Shown here: positions 62,357 through 64,000 of the stretch, one piece after another
How the letters are laid out: every line of letters begins with the position of its first letter
Position numbering within the stretch: the first letter of the stretch is position 1
Source of the DNA: JAGQYH01 sp041393015
GTDB taxonomy: Bacteria > Bacteroidota > Bacteroidia > Chitinophagales > JADIYW01
DNA length: 64,000 bases
Assembly: GCA_041393015.1 (NCBI GenBank)
Contig: JAWKKV010000007.1
Location: 62,001-126,000, forward strand
Reading direction: 5' to 3'
Position numbers and translations under genes: made by a program
Notes under the pieces: model-generated
Databases searched by the model: none
Told to the model about the DNA's origin: nothing
What the model saw: the letters and a program-made list of their open reading frames with translations, nothing else

Positions 62357-63754
62357 ATGAGTGATAAAGTAAGTAAAATACCCGATTGGTTAGTTCCTGC
62401 TTGCTTTGCATTTTATCTGATACTCAATATTGTTAGTTGGCAATTCCCATTTTTTTGGGACAGTCTTTTAACTTCCACTATTTGTACTTGGTTTTTTGAT
62501 AATGGATGGCTGAATGGTATTCCACCGGAACAAATTGATGCCGGACATCCTCCTCTATTTTATGGCTATATTTTTACTTGGTGGAAATTCTTAGGAAGAA
62601 ATTTATCGACGTCGCATTTAGCTATGTTGCCCTTTTTATGGGTAATGATTTATCAATTCATTCAAATTTGCGATCGATTATTGAAAAATACTAATCAAGT
62701 AATTGCGGCAGCGATTCTATTTTGTTTGGAAACAACTATTATTGCACAAAGTACTATGGTAAGTTACGATATCGTAATTCTTGCCTTTTATCTTTTTGGG
62801 TTAAGGTATTTGCTCGATAATAAAAATATTCCGGTGGCTATTGCAGGCATTGTGTTGGCGCTCATTAGCTTAAGAGGCGCCTTTGCTTTTGGGGCATTAT
62901 TTTTTACTGAACTTTTACTCTTCTTTAATAAGGATCGCAGGTTTAAATCTATCCTACTCAAATATTTCCCAGCCTTCTTAATATTTGTTGTCTGGAATAT
63001 ATACCACTACAAAATAAGCGGCTGGATGTTATTTACCCCTTCTGAACAATGGGCCGACCAAAGAGGTTTGGCTGGCATAAAAGGTAGTTTTAAAAATGTA
63101 TTAGTCATTATTCGAAATTTATTGGAGCCGGGAAGAGTGTTGCTATATTTCATCATTTTTGTAGGATTAATCCTGAAATGGAGGTTTCTAAAAGACAAGC
63201 ATCTTAAGACTATTTTGGTGATTACGATTGTTCCATTACTAATTTTTAGCGCCTTGTTTGTTCCTTTTAATAATCCAATTGGCCATAGGTATTTGATGAT
63301 TATTTTTGCTTTGAGCATTCTACTATTTATCTCATTGATTGAGCAATTTAAATTCAAAACCATTTGGATAGTTGGCACTGCTTTAATGCTGATAAGTGGA
63401 CACTTTTGGTATAGCTATTATCCAGCTAACTTATCAAAAGGTTGGGATGCTAGCTTAGAGCACATCGCCTATTTTAAAGCAAGAAAAAAAATGTGGAATT
63501 ATTGTGATGAACACAACATTCCTATAAGTGAAACATCTGCTAAATTTCCATTAGATGTTTCAATGAATCAAAGTAATCTAAATAATGATGAGAGGAGGCC
63601 TAATAAATTTAGTGGTAATAACAAGTATGTATTTGTCTCGCCTTTAAACAATAACTACGAAACATCAGAATTAGATACTATTCAAGCAAATTATGATCTG
63701 TTGAAAGAGGTAAAGAATAGAGAAATTGATATTGAATTGTGGAGAGTAAAATAA
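62357..63754 (+). CDS. GT-C-like polytopic membrane protein (glycosyltransferase 39-type)
   Basis: 465 residues with about ten membrane helices. Near the start FPFFWDSLLTST and DAGHPPLFYGYIFTWWKFLG resemble the first periplasmic loop of GT-C enzymes (GT39/ArnT/PMT-like), where an acidic residue is catalytic; SLRGAFAFGALFF follows. The C-terminal 90 residues are soluble. It would use a lipid-linked sugar at the outer face of the inner membrane. Donor and acceptor are unknown. It is on the opposite strand to its mqn neighbours. Confidence 0.75.
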   Translation: MSDKVSKIPDWLVPACFAFYLILNIVSWQFPFFWDSLLTSTICTWFFDNGWLNGIPPEQIDAGHPPLFYGYIFTWWKFLGRNLSTSHLAMLPFLWVMIYQFIQICDRLLKNTNQVIAAAILFCLETTIIAQSTMVSYDIVILAFYLFGLRYLLDNKNIPVAIAGIVLALISLRGAFAFGALFFTELLLFFNKDRRFKSILLKYFPAFLIFVVWNIYHYKISGWMLFTPSEQWADQRGLAGIKGSFKNVLVIIRNLLEPGRVLLYFIIFVGLILKWRFLKDKHLKTILVITIVPLLIFSALFVPFNNPIGHRYLMIIFALSILLFISLIEQFKFKTIWIVGTALMLISGHFWYSYYPANLSKGWDASLEHIAYFKARKKMWNYCDEHNIPISETSAKFPLDVSMNQSNLNNDERRPNKFSGNNKYVFVSPLNNNYETSELDTIQANYDLLKEVKNREIDIELWRVK

Positions 63755-63769
63755 ATCGAAGTATGCTTC

Positions 63770-64000
63770 TTATTTGAACCAATCCATCAAAAAATCATTC
63801 AAATTTTTGATAGCTAAAGCCATATTCCAATTGGCTTTATTTCTTTCTTCTACATAATTGGAAATCGCCCTTAATTCTTCATACTCCACGGTAGACTGTT
63901 TGCATGCATAATGTACGGCAATACCTTCCATCACTTCAATTTGTGGACTATATTTTTTTTCGATAGCTTTAATCTCGTCTGTCTTTCCAGATATCGTATT
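63770..64000 (-). CDS. mqnB: Futalosine hydrolase (3' part only)
   Basis: The last 76 codons, read from the right edge to TAA 63770-63772. IEVMEGIAVHYACKQ has the Glu of the nucleoside-phosphorylase-like active site (VEMEG type) and LRAISNYVEERNKANWNM, then LAIKNLNDFL are the C-terminal hallmark of MqnB. The enzyme frees hypoxanthine from futalosine in menaquinone synthesis. Its partner mqnD is close by on the same strand. Confidence 0.85.
   Translation of the reverse strand, partial: NTISGKTDEIKAIEKKYSPQIEVMEGIAVHYACKQSTVEYEELRAISNYVEERNKANWNMALAIKNLNDFLMDWFK

Noticed and set aside
63007..63378. Minus-strand frame inside the GT-C-like gene
   Set aside because: Antisense shadow without a recognisable domain.
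1..64000. Search for tRNA, rRNA, IS elements and prophage
   Set aside because: No conserved rRNA segments, tRNA cloverleaf with GGTTCGAATCC-type arm, transposase or phage gene was recognised by eye; small RNAs cannot be excluded.

Overview
The window is a 64 kb piece of an AT-rich bacterial chromosome from the phylum Bacteroidota. Signs of this are: type IX secretion (T9SS) cargo with type B and type A C-terminal sorting domains; a PorP/SprF protein; promoter elements of the TAnnTTTG type; the Bacteroidota form of IlvC; lipoproteins with short lipoboxes; and futalosine-pathway menaquinone genes (mqnD, mqnB). No tRNA, rRNA, CRISPR array, prophage or insertion sequence was found. Most of the window is housekeeping and catabolic genes, with a small accessory stretch at about 7-14.6 kb.

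Layout. 1-356: start of an endonuclease/exonuclease/phosphatase lipoprotein that runs off the left edge. 446-7254: a 1.7 kDa-residue-scale (1709 aa) PKD-repeat T9SS type B surface protein, translationally overlapped by its PorP/SprF partner fused to an OmpA-like domain. 7.3-14.6 kb: a decayed TPR-CHAT protease gene, two hypothetical proteins, a nucleotide N-hydrolase, a small GNAT enzyme, a BlaI/M56 (BlaR1-like) regulatory pair with a visible operator, and a frameshifted membrane protein. 14.6-19.3 kb: cyclophilin lipoprotein, phosphohexomutase, groEL and groES. 19.3-24.4 kb: a repeat-rich spacer and the histidine-degradation genes hutH-hutU-hutI. 24.4-30.5 kb: hypothetical membrane protein, ParE-type toxin-antitoxin pair, a 2-oxoacid dehydrogenase E2, cinA, a DUF4197 lipoprotein and an AMACR-like CoA-transferase family protein. 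30.5-37.1 kb: an outer-membrane barrel protein, NrtS-like transporter, a stand-alone T9SS sorting domain, a TonB C-terminal-domain protein, MtfA-like peptidase, secreted alpha/beta hydrolase, GNAT and peroxiredoxin. 37.3-43.9 kb: ilvE-ilvD-ilvB-ilvN-ilvC on the minus strand, with a terminator after ilvC; ilvA lies apart at 50.3-51.5 kb. 44-51.5 kb: GH3-family protein, M48 protease, rplU and an unusual rpmA, a hypothetical, malic enzyme and ilvA. 51.7-64 kb: two tandem fasciclin lipoproteins, DinB-like protein, Dps, gamma-glutamylcyclotransferase, oligopeptidase B, valS, TraB/GumN lipoprotein, DUF922 protein, mqnD, a GT-C-like membrane protein and the 3' end of mqnB.

How the genes work together. 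The ilv genes plus ilvA make isoleucine and valine from threonine and pyruvate. hutHUI take histidine to formiminoglutamate. mqnB and mqnD are steps of the futalosine route to menaquinone. The PKD protein and the PorP/SprF-OmpA protein form a likely secretion/attachment pair at the outer membrane.

Most notable observations: ribosomal protein L27 with two tandem helix-hairpin-helix modules fused to it; two perfect 44-46 bp palindromes that share a 28 bp core while their outer arms differ but remain self-complementary; a double BlaI-type operator that overlaps the -7 promoter box; a T9SS sorting tail without cargo; a CHAT protease gene broken by several independent lesions; and several dispersed intergenic repeat families. 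I did not find a clear multi-gene system that I would call undescribed.
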